Part shown: piece after piece, positions 44,358 to 53,095 of the stretch | Position numbering within the stretch: position 1 is the stretch's first letter | Layout of the letters: each line of letters begins with the position of its first letter | Origin: Cytobacillus firmus | GTDB lineage: Bacteria; Bacillota; Bacilli; Bacillales; Cytobacillaceae | NCBI RefSeq assembly: GCF_023612095.1 | Contig: NZ_CP086235.1 | Location: forward strand, 3,669,501-3,733,500 | Direction of reading: 5' to 3' | Length of the DNA stretch: 64,000 nt | Position numbers and translations under genes: made by a program | Notes under the pieces: generated by a model | Database searches by the model: none | Told to the model about the DNA's origin: nothing | Seen by the model: only the letters and a program-made list of their open reading frames with translations

Positions 44358-44429
44358 TTTCTATATGAACTGACATACACAGCTTGTCCTCTCCATAGCA
44401 TGTACTAATACTGAAAGGAGTGTGACAGG

Positions 44430-45743
44430 ATGTTAACCAGAATGGCAGACCGTTTCTCCAAGTTTGTGGAAAGGTATCTCCCTGACGCCTTTGTCATTGC
44501 TGTACTAATGACTCTGTTTGTATTCATAGCCGGATTTTTCATGAAGCCTTCTGAACCTGCCCAGCTGTTTAAATCATTTGGTGACGGCTTCTGGGTATAC
44601 CTTGCTTTTACCATGCAAATGGTGCTTCTCTTGATGACAGGCATGGCACTTGCTTCTGTTCCTTCTGTACAGCGTATACTTGAAAAGCTTTCCTCCAAAG
44701 CGAAGACAGCCAATCAGGCCTACGTACTGACTTTTCTCGTTTCTTCTGCTGCTTATTATATTAACTGGGGCCTTGCGGTTGTCGTTGGCGCCATTATTGC
44801 CCGTGAAGTCGGAAAAAGAAATCAGAACGCACACTTCCCTCTATTAGTGGCTGCAGCGTATGCACCCACTGCTCTATATACAGCCGGCTTATCGAGTTCA
44901 ATTGGTTTGACTGTTGCGACCAAGGGGCACTTTCTGGAGGATATTGCTGGGGTGATTCCTACTTCGGAGACGATCTTTCATCCAGGAACAATTGCCATTT
45001 TAATTGCTCTTGTTGTTACAATGCCGATTTTCATCGTGCTGATGGCACCAAAAAAGGGCATTATCTCATACGTTCCCCCTAAGGAACTCAAGCAGGAAGC
45101 TGAACCGGATGAGGTTTTAAAAACGCCCGCCGGAAAGCTTGAACGAACACCTTTTCTCGGAATCATTACCGGATTAATCGGGTTAATCTATGTTATTATC
45201 GAGTTCATAAACGGGCGTGACCTTGACTTAAATATTATCAATATTACTTTTCTATCGTTAGGCCTTATTCTCCATAAATCGCTCGTACAGTACGCCAACG
45301 CTTTTAAAGAAGCGGGTTCTGCCATTTCCCCTATCATTCTGCAATTCCCGTTTTACGCCGGTATTATCGCTGTCCTTAGCAGCTCCGGGTTGGCAGAGTC
45401 CATAATCAATGGAATGGCGTCCATAGCCAGTAAAGACACCTTCGATATTTTCACCTATTGGGCAGCCGGCATCGTCAACATTCTTGCCCCTTCAGGCGGC
45501 GGGCAGTGGGCTTTACAGGGGCCGCTTCAAGTTCCTGCCGGTCTGCAGCTGGGTGTGGATCCTGCCATTACGGCTATGGCGGTGGGCTGGGGTGATGCCT
45601 GGACGAACTTGATCCAGCCATTCTGGGCACTTCCAATTTTAAGTGTAGTTGGCCTTCATATCCGCCATATTATGGGCTACTGTGCATTGCTGGCCATATG
45701 GGTGGGCATTGTTACGACCATTTTAATGATTTTTGTATATTAA
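44430..45743 (+). CDS. atoE: Short-chain fatty acid transporter (AtoE family)
   Basis: 437-residue permease with ~11 membrane segments of the AtoE/TIGR00366 family: DAFVIAVLMTLFVF near the N-terminus, NWGLAVVVGAIIAREVG, and NILAPSGGGQWALQGPL with GWGDAWTNLIQPFW in the second half. It imports short-chain fatty acids such as acetoacetate or butyrate. Monocistronic with a terminator. Confidence 0.9.
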   Translation: MLTRMADRFSKFVERYLPDAFVIAVLMTLFVFIAGFFMKPSEPAQLFKSFGDGFWVYLAFTMQMVLLLMTGMALASVPSVQRILEKLSSKAKTANQAYVLTFLVSSAAYYINWGLAVVVGAIIAREVGKRNQNAHFPLLVAAAYAPTALYTAGLSSSIGLTVATKGHFLEDIAGVIPTSETIFHPGTIAILIALVVTMPIFIVLMAPKKGIISYVPPKELKQEAEPDEVLKTPAGKLERTPFLGIITGLIGLIYVIIEFINGRDLDLNIINITFLSLGLILHKSLVQYANAFKEAGSAISPIILQFPFYAGIIAVLSSSGLAESIINGMASIASKDTFDIFTYWAAGIVNILAPSGGGQWALQGPLQVPAGLQLGVDPAITAMAVGWGDAWTNLIQPFWALPILSVVGLHIRHIMGYCALLAIWVGIVTTILMIFVY

Positions 45744-45745
45744 TA

Positions 45746-45780
45746 GAGACAGCCAAGCCTTACCAGGGTTTGGCTGTTTC
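45746..45780 (+). terminator. Terminator of atoE
   Basis: GAGACAGCCAAgCC / GGgTTTGGCTGTTTC stem, TATTTTCC tail. Confidence 0.8.
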
Positions 45781-45905
45781 TATTTTCCTCCGCCCGGAGA
45801 TGGAGCCCGGAAGTTCTGCAGCATGATTTTGAGTTCAATAGGTTTCTTTTTCCGGACAGAACCGCTACAATGAAAATGAAGATTCTGACAAAAGGAGAAT
45901 ACATA

Positions 45906-47138
45906 ATGAGTCAATTTCAAACGAATTTAGAGAAATACGCAGAGCTTGCAGTGAAGGTCGGCGTAAATGTACAAAAGGGTCAGACACTGGTTATTAACAC
46001 AACACTTGATTCAGCTGAACTGGTTCGCACTATTGTGAAAAAGGCATATGAAGCAGGAGCTCATAACGTTGTTGTGAACTGGAGCGATGATGCGGTCACA
46101 CGCACAAAGTACGATTTGGCACCGGACGAGTCTTTCTCGGAATACCCGGAATGGCGTGCAAAGGAAGTCGAAGATTTAGCTGAAAAGGGTGCGGCATTCA
46201 TGTCAATCGTTTCAGCAAGCCCTGATTTGCTGAAAGGCGTGAAATCAGAGCGAATCGCAAGCTTCCAGAAAGCAGCCGGACAGGCGCTTGCAAAATACCG
46301 CAAATTCATCCAATCCGATAAAGTGAGCTGGACAGTTATCGCAGCTCCTTCTCAAGCATGGGCAAACATGGTATTCCCTGAAGCTCCGGAGGAATCCAGA
46401 GTGGAAATGCTTTGGGACGCTATTTTCAAAGCCACTCGCGCTGACCTGGATAACCCGGTTGAAGCCTGGAAAAAGCATGATGAAACACTTCATGAAAAAG
46501 TGGATTACTTAAACAGCAAGCGATATCAGAAGCTTCACTATAAAGCTCTAGGCACAGACCTGACAATCGAGCTTCCAAAAGGCCATTTATGGGTCGGAGC
46601 AGGCAGTGTGAATGAACAGGGGCACGAATTCATGGCGAACATGCCGACTGAAGAAGTGTTCACAGTACCATACAAGACAGGTGTGAACGGTACAGTTTCC
46701 AGCACAAAGCCTCTAAGCTATGGCGGAAACATCATCGATAACTTCAGCCTGACATTTGAAAACGGCCGCATTGTCGATGTGAAAGCAGAAGAAGGAGAAG
46801 AAATCCTTAAGCAGCTGGTTGAGACAGATGAAGGCTCCCACTACCTTGGTGAAGTGGCACTGGTTCCTTTCAACTCGCCAATTTCCAAGTCCAATCTGCT
46901 TTTCTATAATACTTTATTTGATGAAAATGCTTCAAACCACCTTGCCATTGGCAGTGCGTATGCATTCTGTATTGAAGGCGGCAAGAAAATGTCCAGTGAA
47001 GAACTGGGTGAAAACGGCTTGAACGAAAGCTTAACACATGTTGATTTCATGATCGGTTCCGCTGAAATGGATATCGACGGAATCACTGAAGACGGCAGCG
47101 CTGAACCTGTATTCAGAAAAGGTGACTGGGCCTTTTAA
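45906..47138 (+). CDS. ampS: Aminopeptidase AmpS (M29 family)
   Basis: 410-residue metallo-aminopeptidase of the thermophilic (M29) family, the size of B. subtilis AmpS. Metal ligands lie in the EQGHEFMANMPTEEVFT region (two Glu) and in the C-terminal part around SNHLAIGSAYAF and HVDFMIGS (His, Asp). The start at 45906 has AAAGGAG upstream; an ATG at 45870 adds 12 residues without support. Confidence 0.93.
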   Translation: MSQFQTNLEKYAELAVKVGVNVQKGQTLVINTTLDSAELVRTIVKKAYEAGAHNVVVNWSDDAVTRTKYDLAPDESFSEYPEWRAKEVEDLAEKGAAFMSIVSASPDLLKGVKSERIASFQKAAGQALAKYRKFIQSDKVSWTVIAAPSQAWANMVFPEAPEESRVEMLWDAIFKATRADLDNPVEAWKKHDETLHEKVDYLNSKRYQKLHYKALGTDLTIELPKGHLWVGAGSVNEQGHEFMANMPTEEVFTVPYKTGVNGTVSSTKPLSYGGNIIDNFSLTFENGRIVDVKAEEGEEILKQLVETDEGSHYLGEVALVPFNSPISKSNLLFYNTLFDENASNHLAIGSAYAFCIEGGKKMSSEELGENGLNESLTHVDFMIGSAEMDIDGITEDGSAEPVFRKGDWAF

Positions 47139-47164
47139 AGCGAAAGCGCCCTTTCGTGACTATA

Positions 47165-47198
47165 AAAAATCATGCGGTCATTGACCCGCATGATTTTT
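47165..47198. terminator. Bidirectional terminator between ampS and the lipoprotein gene
   Basis: Perfect 13-bp stem AAAAATCATGCGG / CCGCATGATTTTT, 8-base loop. Confidence 0.93.
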
Positions 47199-48369
47199 TA
47201 TTTTCTTTAATACGATTTCACTAACGTTTCCTTCTAAATCAGAAATCATATCGATGGAATATTTATCTGCCGGGTAGGTGGAGATGGTTTCACCTGACAG
47301 CTTCTCTTCCCTGACCTCCGCTGGAGTGCCAAACATGGCGGTAATCTCGTCCATTGACGTTCTCACCCGCTGTCCAGGAATGGAAATAGCTGTTACGTTC
47401 CCCGTTTCCCGTTCATAATAATAGGTAATTTCAGGATACATCACAAAAGGGCTGCCGCCTTCAAACCCCTCTTCAACAAAGTTTGGATCTGACTTTTTTA
47501 TTTCAGATATGTTTGTGCCAATCGGAAATGGACTTCCGAGGGGATTCCCTGTTTTGCTTTCTCAATGGCATCCCCACTGAGTGCGAGGTTTTTAAAAGGA
47601 TAGTAAAGGGCTTCCTTTTTCAGCCACAGGTTCATCCAGTCGATATCAGAATGATCTTCTTCTGAAAGCTCGATTTGGTCGTGCAGGCTCATTGAATGGG
47701 CTTCCTCATTAAAAAGCCATGTTGAAATAACCCATCCATCACTCTTTTTTTGGGCAGTTTGAAGATACTTTTGATTAATGGTTTTTATTTTCGCTTTGGA
47801 GGTAGTGGTCATGTCTTTTTCCGTACTGATTCTTTGCACTTCTCCGTCCTTAATCGCCAGCAGCTGGCCCTTGACTAAGTTTTCCCCCTTGGACTGAAAG
47901 ATCGAGATGATGGTTTTGTTCCTCATTTTCTGAGTGTAAACCTGTTCCTTTGAAGGATTAAAGGACATTTCAGAACTGTCGTTTAGAGCTGCTTGTTTAT
48001 ACGCCTCTTTTGACCCCTTCAAAGCCAGGTATACTGAATAATGTCCTGTAAAATAGGAATCGCCTTTCTTTCCTTTTGCACTGTCCTCTTCCAGAATGGT
48101 TCTTCGTTCGTCTTCCGAAAAAGGTAAACTGTATACTTCATAATTCCGTCTGTTGCGTCAATTTGGAATAGTGACTTGCGTTCAAGCCAAACGGTATCTT
48201 TTTTATCTTTTCCAGCCTCTTGTACTGATATATTATCTTCTGCTTCCACTTTATCTTCTTTTTCAAGTTTTATTTCTTCTGTATTTAAAGATGCATTTAT
48301 TTCACTGGAACAGCCTGCTATAACGGATGACAGCATGGCAATCATAATCATATTTATAAAATTTTTCAT
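47178..48369 (-). pseudogene. Lipoprotein of unknown function, two frameshifts
   Basis: About 397 residues if repaired. Lipoprotein signal with lipobox SVIAGC (Cys19), then an acidic linker and a globular domain. The coding frame changes twice: at an A5 run on plus (48118-48122), after which ..EDERRTILEEDSAKGKKGDSYF.. continues, and at a T4 run on plus (47552-47555), after which ..KTGNPLGSPFPIG.. continues to EIVLKKIK. Adding one base to each run restores a single frame. No domain recognised. Start at 48369 follows AGGGAG. The two breaks in one otherwise normal gene point to sequencing error. Confidence 0.75.
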
Positions 48370-48546
48370 TATATTCTCCCTAATGTTAAAAAACATTTCC
48401 ATTTAAAGTCAAATGTTACAATTACGTTTCAACTAATTAAGTGTAACAAATAGGGATAGTTTCTACAAACCTATCAATATGCTCATTTTTTTACAAAAAC
48501 CCATGTTTCCTCCCTTTTCCTTTATATATGACTCTTCTCCTGCTTC

Positions 48547-48562
48547 AATCAAACGTTTGATT
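48547..48562. promoter_or_regulatory. Perfect 16-bp palindrome
   Basis: AATCAAACGTTTGATT in the 240-base gap between the lipoprotein and panF genes. It looks like a TetR-type operator core, but neither flanking gene points its promoter here clearly (lipoprotein is divergent, starting at 48369; panF ends at 48642). The rest of the gap shows only the panF terminator. Confidence 0.4.
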
Positions 48563-48610
48563 ATAGTGACGAGGGCCTGATCTATAGGCACTTTGCCGGT
48601 TAATACGAAA

Positions 48611-48635
48611 GGCCCCGGAATACCTCTCCGGAGCC
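48611..48635 (-). terminator. Terminator of yhdT-panF
   Basis: GGCTCCGGA / TCCGGGGCC stem, TTTCGT tail on minus. Confidence 0.75.
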
Positions 48636-48641
48636 TCTTGA

Positions 48642-50084
48642 TTAAATTTCTGCTGCTGCAGGTGCTGTTTTTTCGGTAAATAGACTTACAGCTATATATG
48701 CGGCCAGTGATAAAGCAATAGGCAATACGACTGTATTCATGCCTAAAGCATTGGGATAAAAAGTGTGGAATAAAATATAGGAAGCCGTTCCGGTTATCAT
48801 GGAGGCCACCGCACCATATTTATTTCCCTTCGCCCAATAAAGACCCAGAACAACAGGCCATATGAATGCTGCTTCCAGTCCTCCAAAAGAAAAGAGATTC
48901 AGCCAGATCAGCAAATCGGGCGGACTGAGCGCCATGATGCACACCAGAACCCCCAGCAGGGCTGTGACGGCAAAACTCATTTTCTTAACCGTGCTTTCTT
49001 CAGCATCAGGTTTAATGTAATTAATATACACATCTTTAACAATCGCCGAGCTGACCAGAAGAAGCAGGGAATCCACGGTTGACATGATGGCAGCCATCGG
49101 TGCAGCCAGCACAATTCCCGCAAGCCATGGCGGAAGGACTTCCATGGCAATCATCGGCATAACTTTATCCCCTACTTCAATCCCCGGAAGAATCGGCCGT
49201 GCAAACACGCCAATTAAATGCATGCCAAGCATGATAAAGCCGACCACTATTGTTCCGATGATAATGGCCCTATGCATGGCTCTGGCATTTTTATAGGACA
49301 TGGCCCTTACTGCAACCTGAGGAAGACCTACAACCCCCACTCCAACCAGAATCCAGAATGAGGATACATATAAAGGGGTCAATCCGCCATCAAAGCCAAA
49401 CGGAGTAATCAGATTCGGGTTTTCTGAAGACAGATCGCTGATAATATTTGGTATTCCTCCACCTGCCACAATAACAGCAACCAGCAGGATCATAGTGCCG
49501 ATGAACATAATTCCGCCCTGGACAGCATCCGTTACGGCAACAGCACGGAAGCCGCCTATGACAACGTAGACCATGACAGAAGCGGCAAAAATGAATAAAG
49601 CCGATAAATAGCTTAATCCTGTCAGTGATTCAATTAATCTTGCTCCGCCAACCCATTGGGCAGCCATGGCGGAAAACAGGAAGATTATGATGCTGAGAGA
49701 AGATAGCCAGACAACCCATTTGCTGTTATATCTTTCTTTCAGAAAATCGATGAGTGTGACAGCATTATACTTTCTTGCTATTATCGCAAACTTTTTCCCC
49801 AGTACCATGAGGACGAAATAACCGGTAACAACTTGCGACATGGCAAGCAGTACCCAGCCAAGCCCCTGTGTGTATGCAACACCGGGACCTCCAATGAAGC
49901 TGCTGGCACTTCCGTATGTGGCAATCATGGTCATGGCCAGAATAAAACCGCCCAGCTGCCTTCCTCCAAGAAAATAATCCTGCAGAAACGAACTGCCGGT
50001 ATCAATCTTTCTGCTGGACCATAAGCCCACCAGAAAAATAATGACTAAAAAGAAGATAAGAGGAGCAATAACCTGCCAGTTCAT
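48642..50084 (-). CDS. panF: Sodium/pantothenate symporter PanF
   Basis: 480-residue sodium:solute symporter with ~13 membrane segments; SSS signatures GGFRAVAVTDAVQGGIMF and DYFLGGRQLGGF. The adjacent upstream YhdT gene is the usual partner of panF, which supports pantothenate as substrate (coenzyme A precursor). Its ATG overlaps or nearly overlaps the end of yhdT. Confidence 0.93.
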   Translation of the reverse strand: MNWQVIAPLIFFLVIIFLVGLWSSRKIDTGSSFLQDYFLGGRQLGGFILAMTMIATYGSASSFIGGPGVAYTQGLGWVLLAMSQVVTGYFVLMVLGKKFAIIARKYNAVTLIDFLKERYNSKWVVWLSSLSIIIFLFSAMAAQWVGGARLIESLTGLSYLSALFIFAASVMVYVVIGGFRAVAVTDAVQGGIMFIGTMILLVAVIVAGGGIPNIISDLSSENPNLITPFGFDGGLTPLYVSSFWILVGVGVVGLPQVAVRAMSYKNARAMHRAIIIGTIVVGFIMLGMHLIGVFARPILPGIEVGDKVMPMIAMEVLPPWLAGIVLAAPMAAIMSTVDSLLLLVSSAIVKDVYINYIKPDAEESTVKKMSFAVTALLGVLVCIMALSPPDLLIWLNLFSFGGLEAAFIWPVVLGLYWAKGNKYGAVASMITGTASYILFHTFYPNALGMNTVVLPIALSLAAYIAVSLFTEKTAPAAAEI

Positions 50085-50370
50085 TCGGATTCTCCCCTTC
50101 TCCGTTTTCTTCGAACGGAACTTCCTTAAACAGGAATTTCACAGCTGCTGATACCAGTATCACCATCACAACAAAACCCGCTACACAGCTCCAGAAAAAC
50201 CAGGCAGGCAGCCCCATGATGAATATATACTCATCGGCAGGCTCTGACCCCAACCCATAGGCAAACCCATACCACCAAATAAAATTAAAGAGTACGAGAC
50301 CAATGCCAATCCACGCTTCTTTCTCTGCTACTTTAAAGCGAGGATCTTTTTTATGTATGCTTTTCTTCAT
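50002..50370 (-). CDS. yhdT: YhdT family protein (panF partner), possibly frameshifted end
   Basis: Small membrane protein with two helices (about 20-42 and 55-78), DUF997/YhdT family, found beside panF in many bacteria. As given it has 122 residues and overlaps panF by 83 bases with a non-conserved tail. If the minus-strand G4 run at 50094-50097 were G5, the protein would end ..EGGESE at a TGA overlapping the panF ATG, the usual arrangement, so the tail is probably a sequencing artefact. Confidence 0.85.
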   Translation of the reverse strand: MKKSIHKKDPRFKVAEKEAWIGIGLVLFNFIWWYGFAYGLGSEPADEYIFIMGLPAWFFWSCVAGFVVMVILVSAAVKFLFKEVPFEENGEGENPNELAGYCSSYLLFSHYFSGGLMVQQKD

Positions 50371-50530
50371 TATGTCCCCTTTCAGAGCTTTATTATTGTA
50401 CTGCTCTATTAAAATACAGAATATTCCCTAAATATAATCCCACTTATGTATTTTTTCTGCAACAAAAAAAGCAGATTCCTCTGCCTTTTTTGATATTATT
50501 TTAAAAATGAACTTTAAGCAAGCTATGTTC

Positions 50531-51028
50531 TTAACGATTGTCAATCGTCTCCGGATATAGATCATGGTTCATCAAGCGGTAATCGGCCATTTTTTCATAT
50601 TTCGTCCCCGGCTTTCCGTAATTGCAATACGGATCGATGGAGATTCCTCCACGAGGAGTGAACTTGCCCCAAACCTCAATATAGCGTGGATCCATTAATT
50701 CGATAAGATCATTCATAATGATATTCATGCAGTCCTCATGGAAATCGCCGTGATTTCTGAAGCTGAAAAGATATAGCTTCAATGACTTGCTCTCTACCAT
50801 CTTTTGATCCGGAATATAGCTGATATAGATGGTTGCAAAATCCGGCTGGCCTGTTTTCGGGCAAAGGCTCGTAAACTCTGGGCAATTAAACTTTACAAAA
50901 TAATCGCGGTTTGGATGCTTATTATCAAAAGCCTCCAGAATCTCAGGAGCATATTCAAAAAGATAGTTAGTACCCTGATTTCCCAATAATGTAATATCCG
51001 TCAATTCCTCATCTTTTCTTCCTGACAT
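50531..51028 (-). CDS. queF: NADPH-dependent 7-cyano-7-deazaguanine reductase QueF
   Basis: Reduces preQ0 to preQ1 in queuosine biosynthesis. 165 residues, the short (unimodular) QueF type; catalytic Cys56 and Asp63 in [16 protein letters not shown]-site motif [20 protein letters not shown]. Its mRNA leader contains a preQ1-I riboswitch and intrinsic terminator, so the product of the pathway shuts the gene off. Confidence 0.97.
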   Translation of the reverse strand: MSGRKDEELTDITLLGNQGTNYLFEYAPEILEAFDNKHPNRDYFVKFNCPEFTSLCPKTGQPDFATIYISYIPDQKMVESKSLKLYLFSFRNHGDFHEDCMNIIMNDLIELMDPRYIEVWGKFTPRGGISIDPYCNYGKPGTKYEKMADYRLMNHDLYPETIDNR

Positions 51029-51101
51029 AAAAATAGCCTCCCTTTATATGATCCCGCTGATCCTAAAGAGAGGTCCGAAAATTACAGCTTGAAAAAAATA
51101 A

Positions 51102-51127
51102 AACCATATCCTCTCATGGATATGGTT
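51102..51127 (-). terminator. Riboswitch-controlled terminator in the queF leader
   Basis: Perfect 10-bp stem AACCATATCC / GGATATGGTT followed by TTATTTTTTT on minus, between aptamer and queF. Confidence 0.92.
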
Positions 51128-51147
51128 GATTATTATAATCAAAGCCA

Positions 51148-51181
51148 TAGTTTTTTATAGAGGGTGAAGCTATGAACCTCT
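51148..51181 (-). promoter_or_regulatory. preQ1-I riboswitch aptamer
   Basis: Minus strand AGAGGTTC-ATAGC-TTCACCCTCT-ATAAAAAACTA, the 34-base preQ1 class I aptamer: P1 AGAGG/CCTCT, C-rich loop, and the A-rich tail that docks in the minor groove. Confidence 0.95.
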
Positions 51182-51222
51182 CCCGCTCACACGGGAATAA
51201 TAGAAATATAATTGTCATAGTT

Positions 51223-51251
51223 ACTATAGAGAAAAAGCCTGTTTCTGTCAA
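51223..51251 (-). promoter_or_regulatory. SigA promoter of queF
   Basis: TTGACA, 17-base spacer, TATAGT on minus, upstream of the aptamer. Confidence 0.85.
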
Positions 51252-51329
51252 TAGGTGCTTTCTCTATCTGGTTTTCATACCTTCTTCATAGTATAATAAC
51301 GGTAATTTTTCAAAGAAAGGTGACTTGTT

Positions 51330-51707
51330 ATGTGGAATGAGTTTAAAAAATTCGCTCTAAAGGGAAATGTCCTGGATTTGGCAGTTGGGGTTGTAATCGG
51401 AGCTGCCTTCGGAAAGATTGTATCTTCCCTTGTAGATGATATTATTATGCCGCTTGTCGGATTGCTGATGGGCGGAGTCGACTTTACGGATCTTATGGTT
51501 AAGGTCGGTGGGGCACAAGTGAAATACGGTTTATTCATACAGAATGTGGTGGATTTCTTCATCGTGGCATTCTCCATTTTCGTCTTTATCAGGATTATCA
51601 ACAATCGTTTTAAAAAGAAAGAAGAAGCAGCACCGGCACCAGCTGTGGATAAAAATGTTGAGCTTTTAACTGAAATAAGAGACCTATTAAAAAAAAATAA
51701 TTTATGA
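51330..51707 (+). CDS. mscL: Large-conductance mechanosensitive channel MscL
   Basis: 125-residue pentameric membrane channel that opens under osmotic downshock. TM1 [20 protein letters not shown] (about 14-34), periplasmic loop, TM2 around 70-92, and a C-terminal helix [19 protein letters not shown] precedes the ATG. Confidence 0.97.
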   Translation: MWNEFKKFALKGNVLDLAVGVVIGAAFGKIVSSLVDDIIMPLVGLLMGGVDFTDLMVKVGGAQVKYGLFIQNVVDFFIVAFSIFVFIRIINNRFKKKEEAAPAPAVDKNVELLTEIRDLLKKNNL

Positions 51708-51769
51708 AACTTAATTAATAGCTCAGTCGTATATACATATACAAAAGAATTTAGAGGAGAAATGAAGAA

Positions 51770-52411
51770 ATGTATGTACAGTATACCGCAAATAACAGTT
51801 ATTTGCCCTCTGTTTTACGGGCGTTTGCCTTATCATTGGGGATTGCATTTGCCGGAACGATGGCGGGTGTTTTCATCCCTCCAGCCCTGTTTTTGCCGCT
51901 AATGCTTCTTGAACTTGGAATGCTGCTTTTCGCTTTCCTGCTCCGCCGCAAAAAAGCTATTGGGTATACATTCCTTTATGTCTTTACATTTATTTCAGGG
52001 ATGACGACCTACCCGATTGTTGCCCACTACCTGGCTGCTATTGGACCTAACCCTGTTTTAACAGCACTTGCAACGACCACGGTTGTATTCACTGGCTTAG
52101 CTGTATATGCTTCGACAACGAAGCGGGACTTATCTTTCCTTGGCGGCATGCTGATGGCGGCATTGCTCGCTCTTATTGCGATTGGAATTTTCAGCCTCAT
52201 CTGGCCGTTAAGCTCTAACGCGATGCTCGCGTTCTCCTTCATCGGAGTGCTTGTGTTCAGCGGATATGTGCTATTCGACTTCAACCGCATGAAGCAGTAT
52301 GGAGTGTCACCGGAAGAAGTGCCTTTGATGGCTCTTAACCTATACCTTGATTTTATCAACCTGTTCATTAATATCCTTCGCATTTTTGGAATATTGGGGA
52401 GCCGGGACTAA
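51770..52411 (+). CDS. Bax inhibitor-1/YccA family membrane protein
   Basis: 213 residues, seven membrane segments, BI-1 signatures at the C-terminal end (FDFNRMKQYGVSPEEVPLMALNLYLDFINLFINILRIFG). B. subtilis YetJ, a pH-gated calcium leak, is a relative. GGAGA lies upstream. 63 bases after mscL with no terminator, so possibly co-transcribed. Confidence 0.92.
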   Translation: MYVQYTANNSYLPSVLRAFALSLGIAFAGTMAGVFIPPALFLPLMLLELGMLLFAFLLRRKKAIGYTFLYVFTFISGMTTYPIVAHYLAAIGPNPVLTALATTTVVFTGLAVYASTTKRDLSFLGGMLMAALLALIAIGIFSLIWPLSSNAMLAFSFIGVLVFSGYVLFDFNRMKQYGVSPEEVPLMALNLYLDFINLFINILRIFGILGSRD

Positions 52412-52437
52412 ACAGGAGTGCGAACTCCTGTTTTTTT
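52412..52437 (+). terminator. Terminator of the BI-1 gene
   Basis: ACAGGAGT-GCGA-ACTCCTGT with T-run, overlapping the end of the stop codon. Confidence 0.92.
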
Positions 52438-52513
52438 ATGTGCAAGCCGCAATTCTTTATTCCTTCAAAAGAATTAGGTATGATCAGATGTAAATCCGAA
52501 AGGCGGGATATTC

Positions 52514-53068
52514 ATGGAATATATTTTAGAAACCCAGCATCCTGATAAAAATTTTACGCTTGAAAAGGCTATCAGCAGCCAGTACACAATGGCTGTCTTC
52601 GTCCGCCATCTTGGCTGACCGGTCTGCCGGGAATATCTTGCGCAGTTGCGCGAGCGCATAAATGAAGTAGAAGCTAAAGAATTTCAAGTCATTGTCATTG
52701 CTCCTTCGAAAGGAACCTTTATCAGTCAATTCCTTGAGCAACTCGGTCCGTTCCCTTTTCCGATCCTCGGCGACCCTTCCCGGGAAGCTTATAGAGGAAT
52801 GGGACATAAAACCATGCCAAAGTGGAAGCTTCTTTCAAAAGCAGCACTTGGGTTTATTACAGGAAAAGTCGGCGGCTTTATCCCTAAGGATGAAAAACAA
52901 AAGGAGTTTGTCATGAAATCCATGAAAACTCAGGATGTCTACATTCAGGGCGGAACATGGCTTTTCTCGCCTCAGGGAAAGATATTATGGAAGCATATTG
53001 ATGAATCCCCTGAAAATCACGCAAAGATTGATGATGTTTTAAAGAAAATGGACGAAGTGAAAGCTTAA
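52514..53068 (+). CDS. Selenocysteine-containing peroxiredoxin-like protein (AhpC-TSA_2/SelU type)
   Basis: 184-codon gene with in-frame TGA at codon 35 (52616-52618). The context FVRHLG-[TGA]-PVCREYL is the redox site of the AhpC-TSA_2 family, normally CPxC, so the motif becomes Sec-Pro-Val-Cys with Cys38 as partner. Start ATG at 52514 behind AAAGGCGGG. The rest is a complete thioredoxin-like fold to 53068 (..FPILGDPSREAYRGMG.., GGTWLFSPQGKILW). A hairpin CTTGCGC-AGTT-GCGCGAG lies 18 bases after the TGA. Eukaryotic SelU belongs to the same family. Read without Sec insertion, only 34 residues would be made. Confidence 0.85.
52637..52654 (+). promoter_or_regulatory. Bacterial SECIS-like hairpin of the second selenoprotein gene
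   Basis: 7-bp stem CUUGCGC / GCGCGAG (one G-U), 4-base loop AGUU with G in second place, loop 25 bases after the UGA: fits bSECIS rules. Confidence 0.7.
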
Positions 53069-53095
53069 AAGGCAGTCAATTACTTGGCTGCTTTT
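53067..53095. terminator. Bidirectional terminator after the selenoprotein gene
   Basis: AAAAGgCAGTCAA / TTGGCTGCTTTT stem; serves both convergent genes. Confidence 0.75.
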
